Assembly (NCBI GenBank): GCA_964485095.1
Contig: CAZAIB010000008.1
Coordinates: 29,820-93,819, forward strand
DNA from: CAYNWT01 sp964485095
Lineage (GTDB): Bacteria > Planctomycetota > Planctomycetia > Planctomycetales > Planctomycetaceae
Direction of reading: 5' to 3'
DNA length: 64,000 nt
Shown: positions 34,956 through 43,469 of the stretch, one piece after another
Layout of the letters: every line of letters begins with the position of its first letter
Numbering within the stretch: the stretch's first letter is position 1
Made by a program: the position numbers and the translations under genes
Notes under the pieces: generated by a model
Seen by the model: the letters and a program-made list of their open reading frames with translations, nothing else
Databases searched by the model: none
What the model was told of the DNA's origin: nothing

Positions 34956-35921
34956 CTACTGCGAACGTTTCCATTCGATGATGTCGTCCAGAATCTCACC
35001 CAGCGTCGCAGTTGGCTTCTTACCAATGGCCGCTTCCAGCCGGTCGATATTCGGAACACGCCGACGAACGTCTTCGAAGTTGGCTCCGTAAGCTTCTTCG
35101 TACGGCTTGTACTGAATCTTCACGGACGGGTCGGTTCGCTCAATCACCTGCTCAGCGAGTCCCTGGATGGTGACGGGCTGGTCGCTGCCAATGTTGTACA
35201 CGTTGCCGGCAGTTTCCGGCGTCTGCATCAGCGTGATCACGCAATCGACAATTTCACGCACATGCGCGAAGCAGCGCACTTGGGTTCCGTCGTCGTAAAC
35301 CATGACTGGTCCGCCGGAGAGTGCCTGTTCGACGAACCGTGGAACCACCATGCCGTAGTGGCCAACCTGGCGTGGTCCGACAACATTGAAGAACCGGCCA
35401 ACGGTTACGCCCAGACCGTACTTCTTGTGGTAGGCCAGCGCGAGGAATTCGTCGATCGCTTTTGAACAGCCGTAGGCCCAGCGAGGTTTGGATGTGGGAC
35501 CAAAATGCAGATCGTCTTCTTCAGTCCAGGCGTCTTTGGGGTTCTTGCCGTAGGCTTCGCTGGTAGAGGCCAGGAAGAACCGTTTTACCCCGTGCACGGC
35601 CAGTCTTAGCAGTGTCTCCGTCGGGTAAATGTTGGTTTCAATGGTGCGGACCGGATCGTCCGCCACCAGTTGAACGCCAACTGCGGCAGCCATGTGGTAG
35701 ACCTCTTCGATGCCAGGCACGACATCGGCCAAAGCAACGGGGTCTGTGATTGACGCCTGACGGAAGTGGAAGTTGGGGTGATCTTTGACGGAGTCCAGGT
35801 TCTCCATGCGACCGGTTGAAAGGTCGTCCAGAACCGTTACTTCGTGTCCAAGCTCCAGAAGCCTCCCGGTCAGGTGGCTACCGATGAACCCGGCACCGCC
35901 AGTGACCAAGCAGCGTGGCAT
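34956..35921 (-). CDS. NAD-dependent epimerase/dehydratase (extended SDR)
   Basis: A nucleotide-sugar epimerase, decarboxylase or dehydratase of the extended SDR family, 321 residues. It has the Rossmann GGAGFIG (8-14), the DDLSTG NAD-ribose motif, YHMAAAVGV, the catalytic STSEAYG with Ser/Thr, and Tyr150-x3-Lys154 in YGCSK. GRFFNVVGPRQ and YDDGTQVRCFAHVREIVD define the sugar-nucleotide region. It resembles UDP-glucose 4-epimerase / UDP-glucuronate decarboxylase groups; the substrate cannot be fixed by eye. ATG 35921 has GGGGGAG upstream. tsaE follows seven bases later. Confidence 0.85.
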   Translation of the reverse strand: MPRCLVTGGAGFIGSHLTGRLLELGHEVTVLDDLSTGRMENLDSVKDHPNFHFRQASITDPVALADVVPGIEEVYHMAAAVGVQLVADDPVRTIETNIYPTETLLRLAVHGVKRFFLASTSEAYGKNPKDAWTEEDDLHFGPTSKPRWAYGCSKAIDEFLALAYHKKYGLGVTVGRFFNVVGPRQVGHYGMVVPRFVEQALSGGPVMVYDDGTQVRCFAHVREIVDCVITLMQTPETAGNVYNIGSDQPVTIQGLAEQVIERTDPSVKIQYKPYEEAYGANFEDVRRRVPNIDRLEAAIGKKPTATLGEILDDIIEWKRSQ

Positions 35922-36102
35922 TTGCTCCCCCTACATCAGTGATTGCGAGTCGGCAGAATAACGCATGCATTTGGCAAACCCAAGCCGGACCGACTCAGTT
36001 ACTACGGCGTGGAACCGCCAAACGTGGGAAAGGCATGTCCGTTTGTAGAAGAACGGTAGCTGACGCATTGCCCTATAGGATTTCGTTCGAGCCGATTGGA
36101 CG

Positions 36103-36477
36103 ATGCCAGCGGAGCTAGTTAATCTGGGTTCTCATCAATCGCCATGGAGTGCAGCAGCAATGTGTTCACTAGGTTTGCTTGTGGGAATCTTCAGCGCCGC
36201 GGCACCACAGGAGGCGCCGACAGATCGTCCCGTGGTCGTGCGATTCAAGAATGGCCCCGTCATAGCGGCCCACGGAATTCCTCCGTACCTAACTTCAGGG
36301 TTTGAGGTTCAGGAACGAAACGAGAGTCGGTTTTGGAAGCCGCCGCAGGGCAAGGCGATGAAGCCCAAAGCCAAGCAGCAACCCAAACCAATGAAGCCGG
36401 AAACGAAGCAGACCGTTGGATCTACTCCCAACGAAACCAAATCCAGAGGCAGGACCAAGGCTCAACCGAAACAGTAG
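36103..36477 (+). CDS. Small exported-like Lys/Pro-rich protein (124 aa)
   Basis: Not recognised. A hydrophobic segment (AAMCSLGLLVGIFSAAAPQEAP) resembles a signal peptide. A short folded stretch (RPVVVRFKNGPVIAAHGIPPYL) is followed by a low-complexity basic tail (KPKAKQQPKPMKPETKQ). The internal ATG 36160 would place the hydrophobic segment at the very N-terminus and may be the true start. An inverted repeat follows the stop. The gene call rests on composition and the signal-like segment only. Confidence 0.45.
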   Translation: MPAELVNLGSHQSPWSAAAMCSLGLLVGIFSAAAPQEAPTDRPVVVRFKNGPVIAAHGIPPYLTSGFEVQERNESRFWKPPQGKAMKPKAKQQPKPMKPETKQTVGSTPNETKSRGRTKAQPKQ

Positions 36478-36493
36478 ACCAGGCTTGAAAAAA

Positions 36494-36551
36494 GTCGCCG
36501 GACTCTCCGAGTCCGGTTTTAGCACTGACCGAACTCGGAGAGTTCGGCGAC
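36494..36551. repeat. Double-hairpin inverted repeat (BIME-like)
   Basis: Left unit GTCGCCGGACTCTCCGAG... (36494-36516) and right unit ...CTCGGAGAGTTCGGCGAC (36529-36551) are inverted copies, 21 of 23 positions. Each unit is itself a hairpin: CCGGACTC/GAGTCCGG and CCGAACTC/GAGAGTTCGG with three-base loops. It lies between convergent genes (stops at 36477 and 36580) and could end both transcripts. The first unit is followed by TTTT. Confidence 0.75.
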
Positions 36552-36579
36552 ACTACCGAGTGGCTGGCCGGACGACGGC

Positions 36580-38307
36580 CTATGGCGTTCCGAGATTCTC
36601 TCTTGAGAACTTGGCCAACAACTTGCCCAACAATCGGATGACTCCCGTTCCGTAGTCCGTCACGCCTTCGACCCGGTCTTCAACTCGCTTCAGCTTGAAA
36701 GTAATGACGTCATCTTTGTCTGTCATAGAATCCAGTGCCCGGCGGCCAAGGTCACGCATTTCCTGACGGCGTGATTTTTTCTTTTTCTCTTTCGGAACAG
36801 GCAGCCGTGCTTCGACTTTGTTCTTGAGATCAATCCAGGGGCGCAGGTGAGCCATCAGGTCAATCGTTGGCGCACCCACTTCACCGGTGCTTTCTTTACC
36901 GACCTCTTCGATTGCCGCCTTCAATTTGTTCTCAGCACCCGCACTACCGACAGCTGTCCAAAGACCGTTGGCACTGGTTCCGACCCAAATCACGCCGTTG
37001 TTCGCGAAGAAGTCGTTGAACTCGGCTCTGTATTTAGTGGACAGGGTCAGCTTGTGAATGGCAGTGTCACCATACTTCGCGACATTTTTCTCCAGCTTCT
37101 GTTTTGTACTCGCTTGCGGCACGAGGTCCAGCATCTTGATCAGGTCACAGCCAGGCGGAACCTTCAGCCCGCTGACCATCGTGTGTTTGCCGTTTGCTTC
37201 CTTCGTAACTTCGACGAACGCATCAATAATCCCGGCGTCTGAACCCAGCTTCAGCATGCCCAGCATGTGTTTCCAAAGCTCTTTGGCGGCTGCCTTTTCG
37301 CCAGCTGACCGTTCGCTCTTGTCGATGCGTTCGACAGAATTCGGTAGTGCCTTCTCCCAGAACTCAGCCAGGTTTTCCTTGCGCATTTCATCCAGCGGAT
37401 GATTGACTCGCAGGCTAAGAATCGCGTTGGGTTCGCGTTTGACGTTCGCGAAGATACTGACTGTCTTGCCAAAATCGGCAATCGTCTTAGCCAGTTCTGA
37501 CCCTTCAATGGGTTTCAAATCCATCGACAGAGTCGCCCCGGCCGCCCTTGGCTTCAGGTTGAACCCGGCGGTCAGGCGATCAATGTCAGCCAGGAATCGC
37601 TCAGCTTCGTCCATCTGGTGTTCAGCGGCCAGGCGTCGCAGTGCAAACGCAGCTTTGCTCTCAGTCGGCTGCTTCTTGATTGCTGCCATCAGGTTGGCGC
37701 GACTGTCGGCGAACTTCCTTCGACGGAGATTCCTTTCCGCCTGGCCCATCTCTGTGTTCACAATCTCAATGCCGAGATTGTACTTCCGGCTAACCAAATC
37801 TTTGATCGCCACTGATCGATCGCCCAGGAGGATTGCTGCAATGTCGTTCTTCTTAGTGGCAAATGATGCGTAACCTTTCAGGTAGCGCATGAAGCCTTCG
37901 TAGGCTTTTGTGCTTTCGTAGAGACTCTTGTCTTTCCTTTCGGGGTCCGTAACCACTCCCAGAATCTCGATGCCGTCTCGGAAATCACCGACATCGTTTA
38001 CCGGAACGCTTAGTAGCATGGGCAGGTTCGACTTCTCTGCCAGGAAATCGATTCGGATTGGCCTATCTTCGTTTACGCCCTTCAGGAACTGCTCAAGGAA
38101 GTCGTTGACGTTCTTCCACTGCTTCCTCTCGCTTTTGCTGGTCAGGCTAAACATTGCCTTGAGGTCGTTGCGGAGCGATTTGACACCAGGATGCACGATA
38201 GTGATACGAGGCATCACTTTCTTTTGTGCCTGCTGAGCTCGAGCCATCTGAGGCATCGAGATTACAAGCAGCAAACCGGTCAAAACGAAGTGAGAAATGT
38301 GTTTCAC
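36580..38307 (-). CDS. Secreted hypothetical protein (575 aa)
   Basis: Not recognised as a named family. The signal peptide (VKHISHFVLTGLLLVISMPQMARAQQ) leads to a soluble, basic, helix-rich protein with Lys-rich patches (RLPVPKEKKKKSRRQEMR near the C-terminus). Segments such as IHPGVKSLRNDLKAMFSLT and GDRSVAIKDLVSRKYNLGIE are well formed. Large exported proteins of this kind are common in planctomycetes. I place the start at GTG 38307, since AAGGAAG stands seven bases before it and it begins exactly at a signal peptide; the longer frame to 38421 adds 38 residues with no signal. Confidence 0.7.
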   Translation of the reverse strand: MKHISHFVLTGLLLVISMPQMARAQQAQKKVMPRITIVHPGVKSLRNDLKAMFSLTSKSERKQWKNVNDFLEQFLKGVNEDRPIRIDFLAEKSNLPMLLSVPVNDVGDFRDGIEILGVVTDPERKDKSLYESTKAYEGFMRYLKGYASFATKKNDIAAILLGDRSVAIKDLVSRKYNLGIEIVNTEMGQAERNLRRRKFADSRANLMAAIKKQPTESKAAFALRRLAAEHQMDEAERFLADIDRLTAGFNLKPRAAGATLSMDLKPIEGSELAKTIADFGKTVSIFANVKREPNAILSLRVNHPLDEMRKENLAEFWEKALPNSVERIDKSERSAGEKAAAKELWKHMLGMLKLGSDAGIIDAFVEVTKEANGKHTMVSGLKVPPGCDLIKMLDLVPQASTKQKLEKNVAKYGDTAIHKLTLSTKYRAEFNDFFANNGVIWVGTSANGLWTAVGSAGAENKLKAAIEEVGKESTGEVGAPTIDLMAHLRPWIDLKNKVEARLPVPKEKKKKSRRQEMRDLGRRALDSMTDKDDVITFKLKRVEDRVEGVTDYGTGVIRLLGKLLAKFSRENLGTP

Positions 38308-38908
38308 TACAGAGCTTCCTTTCGGGTGCCAACCAACTGTTTGGAATGGGCGGATTGGCAAAGAACCGATTTCCAGCGAATGCTGGCGGAGATTGAATGC
38401 AATTCTATGGAGCATCATCAAGATGTGTACGCGTTTAAATTAGTTCGACTCGACGACCATCGGTTGTCCAACGATGCGGGGTGGAGAGCCATATGGCGTT
38501 GAGATTGTCTTTGGAGATCAGGCAAACCCGCGAATTCTACAGCGACACGCAAAAGCAGGAAAGATTCACATGTTGCGCGGATGCCTAGCGGTTTGGGCTA
38601 TCAACTCCAGAGACTGTGAAGGCTGGGGGGGCTAAACCGCCGTATGGAGCCCCGATCCTCCAATCGATCGTCCTGAACAGAATACGATTCTCACACGTCC
38701 CATTTACCCCAATACTCACAGATTACGCAGTGACTCAGAAGACTTATAGGCTCGCTGGGCCACAATCAGCATTGATTTTCTGTGTGCTGATTCCTCTGAC
38801 ACTGCGGAAGCGATGAACTGAGCGTGCGAACACAGATCGCCCGGTGCTGAGAACCTCCGCGGTTGTGACCAATTGACGGCAAGCAGCTGTGCCCCGGATT
38901 CGTCGATC

Positions 38909-39009
38909 CCCCACCGGGTTTACCCCGGTGGTTTACTGGCCTTTGCGCTACCTCGAACCTCAAACAGTACCGCAAAGGCCAACAAGCCACCGGCATGAAG
39001 CCGGTGGGG
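38909..39009. repeat. 101-bp REP/BIME-like compound inverted repeat
   Basis: Outer arms of 39 bases (38909-38947 and 38971-39009) are imperfect inverted copies, about 31 of 39 positions matching by eye. Each arm contains its own hairpin: CCACCGGGTTTACCCCGGTGG on the left and CCACCGGCATGAAGCCGGTGG on the right. Both arms then share the core GGCCTTTGCG. The 23-base centre separates them. The nested geometry is that of REP/BIME elements mobilised by RAYT transposases; no such transposase is in the window. Confidence 0.8.
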
Positions 39010-39238
39010 TAAGTTATTGACTATAGTCCGGTGTCACCAAGTAGTTCAGCCTCGCAAAACAGTGACCGTCGGGGAGCCGGTGGCCCCGAGGGGGAATCTG
39101 CTGACTCGGGGACGCTGTACCGACCGAGGTTGCTTCCAGCAGCCAGAGGGGCCAATGCAATCTCTGCCACACCGAAGCCAATGATGGTGTCGCTTCCAAT
39201 CTCACCATCCGTCTCGTTGATCCCTTGAACCCCCTCGG

Positions 39239-39266
39239 TTGACCGTTCCCCCGATCGCGCTATGCT
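39239..39266 (+). promoter_or_regulatory. Sigma-70-like promoter for the clpP pair
   Basis: TTGACC (39239-39244) and TATGCT (39261-39266), spacer 16 bases, about 120 bases upstream of the first clpP. Seen by consensus matching only. Confidence 0.5.
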
Positions 39267-39385
39267 TCCACAGAGTGTTGATATAAGCTCTGCGAGCTAC
39301 TCGACACTTGACGAATGTGCTGGCGTATCCAGCGTGGCACGAGACTATCGGGACGCCTGTTGGCGACCCACAACGGAGCAACCAC

Positions 39386-40003
39386 ATGACGGACCCACTC
39401 AGCAAACTCTCCGCCTACCAGCCAATGGCATCCAGTTATCAGCGTCAGCGCCAGATGACGATCGGCGATTTGCTGCTCGAGAACCGAATCATCTTTCTTG
39501 ATGGGCCGATTCACGACGGCAGTGCCAACTTAATCGTGATGAAAATGCTGTTCCTGCAGTCAGAGAACCGACATCAGGACATCCATTTCTACATCAACTC
39601 GCCGGGCGGTTCGGTCACAGCCACACTGGCGATGTACGACATCATGCAGTTCGTTGAATGCGACGTTGCCACATACTGCGTTGGCCTCTCAGCCAGTGGT
39701 GGAGCGATTCTTGTTGCCGGAGGAACCGCGGGTAAGCGGTTCGCACTGCAGCACTCAAAGATGATGATTCACCAGCCGTGGGGCGAAGTCGGTGGTCAGG
39801 TGTCTGACATCGAAATCCAGGCCAAAGACATCATCGACACGCGCGAGTTGCTTAACGAACTTCTGGCAGGTCACACTGGCCAGGACGTGGAAACGATCGC
39901 GAAAGACACAGAACGCGACCGCTACCTGACTGCATTGGAAGCCAAAGAGTACGGTCTGGTCGACGAAGTTCTGACTCGAAACGAACCAAAGAAGGACAGC
40001 TAA
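39386..40003 (+). CDS. clpP: ATP-dependent Clp protease proteolytic subunit, first paralogue
   Basis: ClpP-family serine peptidase, 205 residues. The triad is present: Ser104 (in SASGG), His129 (MIHQP) and Asp178 (ERDRY). FYINSPGGSVTATLAMYD is the oxyanion and substrate strand. The Ser loop reads GLSASGGA where standard ClpP has GQAASMGA, a divergence from its neighbour. The N-terminus starts MTDPLSKLSAYQ, longer than the usual axial loop. ATG 39386 has GGAG upstream; an earlier in-frame start at 39308 is inside the promoter leader. It is followed 82 bases later by a second clpP, suggesting a hetero-oligomeric ClpP1-ClpP2. Confidence 0.9.
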   Translation: MTDPLSKLSAYQPMASSYQRQRQMTIGDLLLENRIIFLDGPIHDGSANLIVMKMLFLQSENRHQDIHFYINSPGGSVTATLAMYDIMQFVECDVATYCVGLSASGGAILVAGGTAGKRFALQHSKMMIHQPWGEVGGQVSDIEIQAKDIIDTRELLNELLAGHTGQDVETIAKDTERDRYLTALEAKEYGLVDEVLTRNEPKKDS

Positions 40004-40085
40004 CCGATTCCCCGGAGTCCCTCGCGGTCTTCTTTGGGAACTGACCAGCCCCTACCAGCACACATCAGTTTGAACGGAACCACCT

Positions 40086-40700
40086 ATGACGACCCTCGTA
40101 CCATACGTCGTTGAAAAGAACGGTCGCGAAGAGCGATCGATGGACATCTACAGCCGGTTGCTGCGCGACCGCATCGTGATTCTTGGAACACAAGTCAACG
40201 ACCAGGTCTCCAACAGCATCGTGGCACAGTTGTTGTTCCTGCAGTTTGACGATCCCAAGTCAGACATTCACTTCTACATCAACTCACCAGGCGGTTCGAT
40301 TACTGCCGGCATGGCGATCTACGACACCATGCAGTACATCAGTTGCGACGTCGCAACTTACTGCATCGGTCAGGCTGCCAGCATGGGAGCTCACCTGCTT
40401 CTCGCGGGTGCACCTGGCAAGCGAAATTCGCTTCCAAACAGCCGTATCATGATTCACCAGCCTTTGGCCGGATACCGTGGTACAGCCACTGAACTGGACA
40501 TCCACGCCAAGGAAGTCATTCGCATCAAGCGAAAAATGAACGAGCTAATGATCAAACATACGGGTCAGTCGCTTGAAAAGATTGAAGCGGACACCGATCG
40601 TGATAACTTCATGTCTCCGGAAGAGGCAAAAGAATATCGCATTATCGACAACGTCCTCGAAAAGCTGGACGCCCCACCAACATCCGGCGGGGATAGTTAA
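40086..40700 (+). CDS. clpP: ATP-dependent Clp protease proteolytic subunit, second paralogue
   Basis: Canonical ClpP, 204 residues. Triad Ser99 in GQAASMGA, His124 in MIHQP and Asp173 in DRDNFMS. RIVILGTQVNDQVSNSIVAQLLFL and FYINSPGGSITAGMAIYD are hallmark segments. It follows the first clpP on the same strand with an 82-base gap and its own GGAA Shine-Dalgarno; the QueD-like gene follows after 30 bases. Two ClpP paralogues in tandem are seen in several phyla, where they can form mixed barrels; which Clp ATPase partners them is not visible here. Confidence 0.95.
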   Translation: MTTLVPYVVEKNGREERSMDIYSRLLRDRIVILGTQVNDQVSNSIVAQLLFLQFDDPKSDIHFYINSPGGSITAGMAIYDTMQYISCDVATYCIGQAASMGAHLLLAGAPGKRNSLPNSRIMIHQPLAGYRGTATELDIHAKEVIRIKRKMNELMIKHTGQSLEKIEADTDRDNFMSPEEAKEYRIIDNVLEKLDAPPTSGGDS

Positions 40701-40730
40701 CGGACTGAGGACGCTCGCGGAGCAAACCGT

Positions 40731-41219
40731 ATGGCCCTGACAATCATGAAACGGATTCGCTTTTCGGCGGGTCACCGTCTGTACGGTCATGGCGGCAAGT
40801 GCGAGTACTTTCATGGTCACAATTACGTGGCCGAGTTCTACGTCTCATCAAGTGAAGACGAAGTCGATGATGTTGGTCGCATCATCGACTTCAAAGAACT
40901 CAAGACACGTCTCAAGACGTGGATTGATGACAACTGGGACCACGGCTTCCTGATTAACGAAGTCGACGAGAACGCCATCGAAGCGATTCAGGTCTCCAAG
41001 CCCAACAAGTACTACCTGCTACCGTACAACCCGACAGCAGAAAACATTGCTCGGTATCTGTTGGACAACGTCTGCCCCAAGGTTCTTGACGGAACCAACG
41101 CCACCGCGACGCGAGTTGTCATCTGGGAAACGCAGGATTCCTGCGCCGAAGCATCGCTGAACCGGAGTGTCCTGGACGAACTCGCAATCTCTTCGTCCGC
41201 CCGCATTGACATCGTTTAA
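40731..41219 (+). CDS. 6-carboxytetrahydropterin synthase / PTPS-family protein (QueD-like)
   Basis: A pterin-synthase-fold enzyme of 162 residues, probably 6-carboxy-5,6,7,8-tetrahydropterin synthase in 7-deazaguanine (queuosine) synthesis. Zinc ligands are His15 in FSAGHRL and His28/His30 in FHGHNY. Cys24 in GGKCEYFHGH is the catalytic Cys position. NWDHGFLIN supplies the downstream His, and WETQDSCAEA the late Glu. It is somewhat longer than E. coli QueD, with an extended middle. No other queuosine gene is nearby, so a related PTPS activity is not excluded. It follows clpP by 30 bases on the same strand. Confidence 0.8.
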   Translation: MALTIMKRIRFSAGHRLYGHGGKCEYFHGHNYVAEFYVSSSEDEVDDVGRIIDFKELKTRLKTWIDDNWDHGFLINEVDENAIEAIQVSKPNKYYLLPYNPTAENIARYLLDNVCPKVLDGTNATATRVVIWETQDSCAEASLNRSVLDELAISSSARIDIV

Positions 41220-41224
41220 CGTCA

Positions 41225-41569
41225 ATGCGACGGCGAACCAAGGTCGCGATCTTCTGCCTGCTCGGGCTTACCGTGGTCATCGGGTTCCTGACGTACGATA
41301 GATTCACTCGCGTGCTTCACTATCGCGAGTTCATGGCTCAACCCGGCATGGTTGAACAGTTGTCCGTCGAACCGCAACAGTTGACTCCGTCCATCAATGA
41401 ACCCACAGCCCCGTTCGATCTTGGCTATGCGTCGCTGGAACTACCCACCGGCTGGGAGTTGGCGGAGACAAGTTTGCACTCGATTAAGTGGCCTGTCGTC
41501 AGGATTGAGAACAAAGAGTCGGGTGAGAAAGTGGTGGTATTCTGCGAGCCGCACTGCCGGTTATGTTAA
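41225..41569 (+). CDS. Small membrane protein, probably 3'-truncated
   Basis: Not recognised. One N-terminal membrane helix (VAIFCLLGLTVVIGFLTYD) is followed by a soluble stretch (LGYASLELPTGWELAETSLHSIKWPVVRIENKESGEKVVV). The last residues (FCEPHCRLC) are encoded by DNA that in another frame is a good short-chain dehydrogenase, so the natural C-terminus appears replaced. ATG follows the QueD-like stop by five bases, so it sits in that transcription unit. If the junction is real, the protein has lost its C-terminal part. Confidence 0.5.
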   Translation: MRRRTKVAIFCLLGLTVVIGFLTYDRFTRVLHYREFMAQPGMVEQLSVEPQQLTPSINEPTAPFDLGYASLELPTGWELAETSLHSIKWPVVRIENKESGEKVVVFCEPHCRLC

Positions 41570-41931
41570 AGGCCGGTCACGGGACCATCATCAACGTCAG
41601 TTCGGGCGCCGCGACCACAGCGCTGGAAGGATGGAGCCACTACTGTTCCTCAAAAGCCGCCGCTCTGATGCTCACTCGCATGGCGCATCTGGAGTATGGG
41701 CCGGACATCCGAACCATCGGGCTGAGTCCCGGCACGGTCGCAACAGATATGCAGATTCAAATCAAAGCGTCCGGCATCAATCCCGTCAGCCAGCTGGATC
41801 CAAACATTCATATCCCAACCGAATGGGTGGCCAAAGCAATTGCCTTCCTGACGACGGACGAAGCAGCGAAATTCTCAGGCGAAGACTTCTCATTGAAGAC
41901 GGAAGAGGGCCGACGACTGGTTGGACTGTAA
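41530..41931 (+). pseudogene. 5'-truncated short-chain dehydrogenase/reductase
   Basis: C-terminal half of a classical SDR. The frame reads LRAALPVMLKAGHGTIINVSSGAA, then the catalytic Tyr and Lys in HYCSSKAAALMLTRM, then IRTIGLSPGTVATDMQ and a tail ending in VGL. The NAD(P)-binding half (TGxxxGxG, NNAG) is missing: the upstream DNA is the membrane-protein ORF in another frame. ATG 41563 is only an internal Met of the family, not a natural start. The likely origin is a deletion or recombination joining two genes; the exact junction lies somewhere around 41515-41545. Without the Rossmann half it cannot bind cofactor normally. Confidence 0.75.
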
Positions 41932-42062
41932 ATTCCGCCTAAGATGCCAACGTGGACCCAGGGCTCGGCGGGCGAACCAACCAAGTAGTTGTGCGGTAAA
42001 CCCAAAGGAATACGACCAGAGAGCCAACGTGGCCTCAACAGACGATTACCGGAACAGCAACT

Positions 42063-43289
42063 ATGACTATCGCGTTTCTGACTCTGACTCTTGTCACCGC
42101 ATGCGTCGCCGATGACTGGCCACAGATACTCGGGCCGAACCGAGACGGTGTTGTCACTGGCGAAACCTTGCCGGACGCGCTGCCTGCTGGTGGGTTCAAA
42201 ACAAAGTGGCAACACAAGGTTGGTTCCGGATTCGCTGGCGCTTCCGTCGTCGGTGGCAGCGTGTTCCTCTTCCATCGAGTCGACAACAACGAAGTCCTGG
42301 AAGCTTTGGCAACCGCCGACGGCAAGCCACAGTGGAAACAGCAATTCCCCACAGACTTCCGCCCCGGTTTCACCAGCGATGGTGGTCCACGATGTGTTCC
42401 GATTGTCCACAAGGGCCGGGTCTATCTATTCGGTGCGACGGGCGGTTTGCGATGCGTGGATGCAAAGTCAGGAGACGTAGTTTGGAAACAAGACACTCAC
42501 GAAACCCTCAGCGCGCCGGAAGGGTTCTTTGGAGCCGGCAGCACGCCGATCATCGAAGGTGATCGCATCATCGTGAACGTTGGCGGACGAAATGGCGCTT
42601 CCGTTGTGGCGTTCGCATTGAAAGATGGAGCCGAAATCTGGCGCTCCGTCGAAGACACCGCCAGCTACTCATCGCCCGTTGCAACAACGGTTAACGGAAC
42701 GCGGCACCTGATTGTTGTGAGCCGCATGCAGACAAGCTCGCTGGATCCCACGACTGGCAAAGTGCGTTGGTCATTCCCATTCGGCAAGCGTGGCCCGACA
42801 GTCAACGGATCGAGCCCGGTTGTTCTTGGTGACAAACTGCTGCTCACTTCGAGCTATGGCATTGGAGCCACCTACAGGGCGATCGGCGATACGTCAGCGA
42901 CGAAGATTTGGAGCGACACTGAATTGCTGGCATCGCAGTATGCGACTCCGGTGAAGGTTGGCGACTATCTTTACGCGGTCGATGGCCGCCAGGACTCTGG
43001 TCCCGGTTCCGCTTCCCTCATCTGTTTAGACGCAGCAAAACAGAAGGTTCTCTGGCGGCAGAAGAACCTCGATTACGGAACACCACTGGCCGTCGGAAAC
43101 AAACTGCTGATTCTCACCCACACTGGCCAACTGATCGCCGTCGCCGCCAATCCCAGCAGCTACAAAGAACTGTGGCGCACAAAGATCCTAAACAACAGCG
43201 CGCGGGGGTACCGCTTGCCGGCCATCAGTGACGGCAAACTGTTTGTTCGCGACGACTCGGTTCTAAAGTGCATCGAGCTCGGCAACTAA
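42063..43289 (+). CDS. Exported PQQ-type beta-propeller protein (BamB-like)
   Basis: A 408-residue beta-propeller. The signal peptide (MTIAFLTLTLVTACVADD) ends near residue 17; the Cys there could even be a lipobox, but the context is weak. Then WPQILGPNRDGVVTGE, the WPxFxGPxRDG opening typical of planctomycete PQQ-repeat proteins. Several Trp-docking blades follow: LEALATADGKPQWKQQF, RCVDAKSGDVVWKQ, VAFALKDGAEIWRSV, SLDPTTGKVRWSFPF, ICLDAAKQKVLWRQ and AANPSSYKELWRTK. It probably acts in the periplasm as a scaffold or substrate binder; no catalytic residues are evident. Confidence 0.85.
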   Translation: MTIAFLTLTLVTACVADDWPQILGPNRDGVVTGETLPDALPAGGFKTKWQHKVGSGFAGASVVGGSVFLFHRVDNNEVLEALATADGKPQWKQQFPTDFRPGFTSDGGPRCVPIVHKGRVYLFGATGGLRCVDAKSGDVVWKQDTHETLSAPEGFFGAGSTPIIEGDRIIVNVGGRNGASVVAFALKDGAEIWRSVEDTASYSSPVATTVNGTRHLIVVSRMQTSSLDPTTGKVRWSFPFGKRGPTVNGSSPVVLGDKLLLTSSYGIGATYRAIGDTSATKIWSDTELLASQYATPVKVGDYLYAVDGRQDSGPGSASLICLDAAKQKVLWRQKNLDYGTPLAVGNKLLILTHTGQLIAVAANPSSYKELWRTKILNNSARGYRLPAISDGKLFVRDDSVLKCIELGN

Positions 43290-43316
43290 CGACACGCGGC
43301 CTGCTTTGAGAGTCAC

Positions 43317-43469
43317 ATGACCAAAGACGATAAATACGGCTTCGCTGGTGTGCTGCTTTGCGCGGCGGTGGGTTACTACGACGAAGCGTGGCGGCCGCTT
43401 TGGTTCGGAGCCGGGTTTGTGTTGGCGGCGTGGACGGTTTGGTCGCTCATGAAAACCAATTCGAATTAA
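43317..43469 (+). CDS. Small membrane protein (50 aa)
   Basis: MTKDDKYGFAGVLLCAAVGY opens a 50-residue protein with two hydrophobic stretches (YGFAGVLLCAAVGYY and PLWFGAGFVLAAWTVWSLM) separated by DEAWR, then KTNSN. It is 27 bases after the beta-propeller stop and may be co-transcribed with it. No function known. Accepted on its clean two-helix pattern and position. Confidence 0.5.
   Translation: MTKDDKYGFAGVLLCAAVGYYDEAWRPLWFGAGFVLAAWTVWSLMKTNSN

Larger units (their letters stand above)
38308..39385. other. Long non-coding stretch upstream of clpP
   Basis: About 1.08 kb without a gene I can support. It holds the promoter side of the secreted-protein gene, the large inverted repeat at 38909-39009 and the clpP promoter near 39239-39266. 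Small ORFs here (for example 38616-38816) lack ribosome-binding sites and look random. A remnant of a mobile repeat is possible. Confidence 0.5.

Noticed and set aside
39386..40003. First ClpP as an inactive ClpR-type subunit
   Set aside because: Ser104, His129 and Asp178 can all be aligned with the catalytic triad; only the residues around Ser differ.
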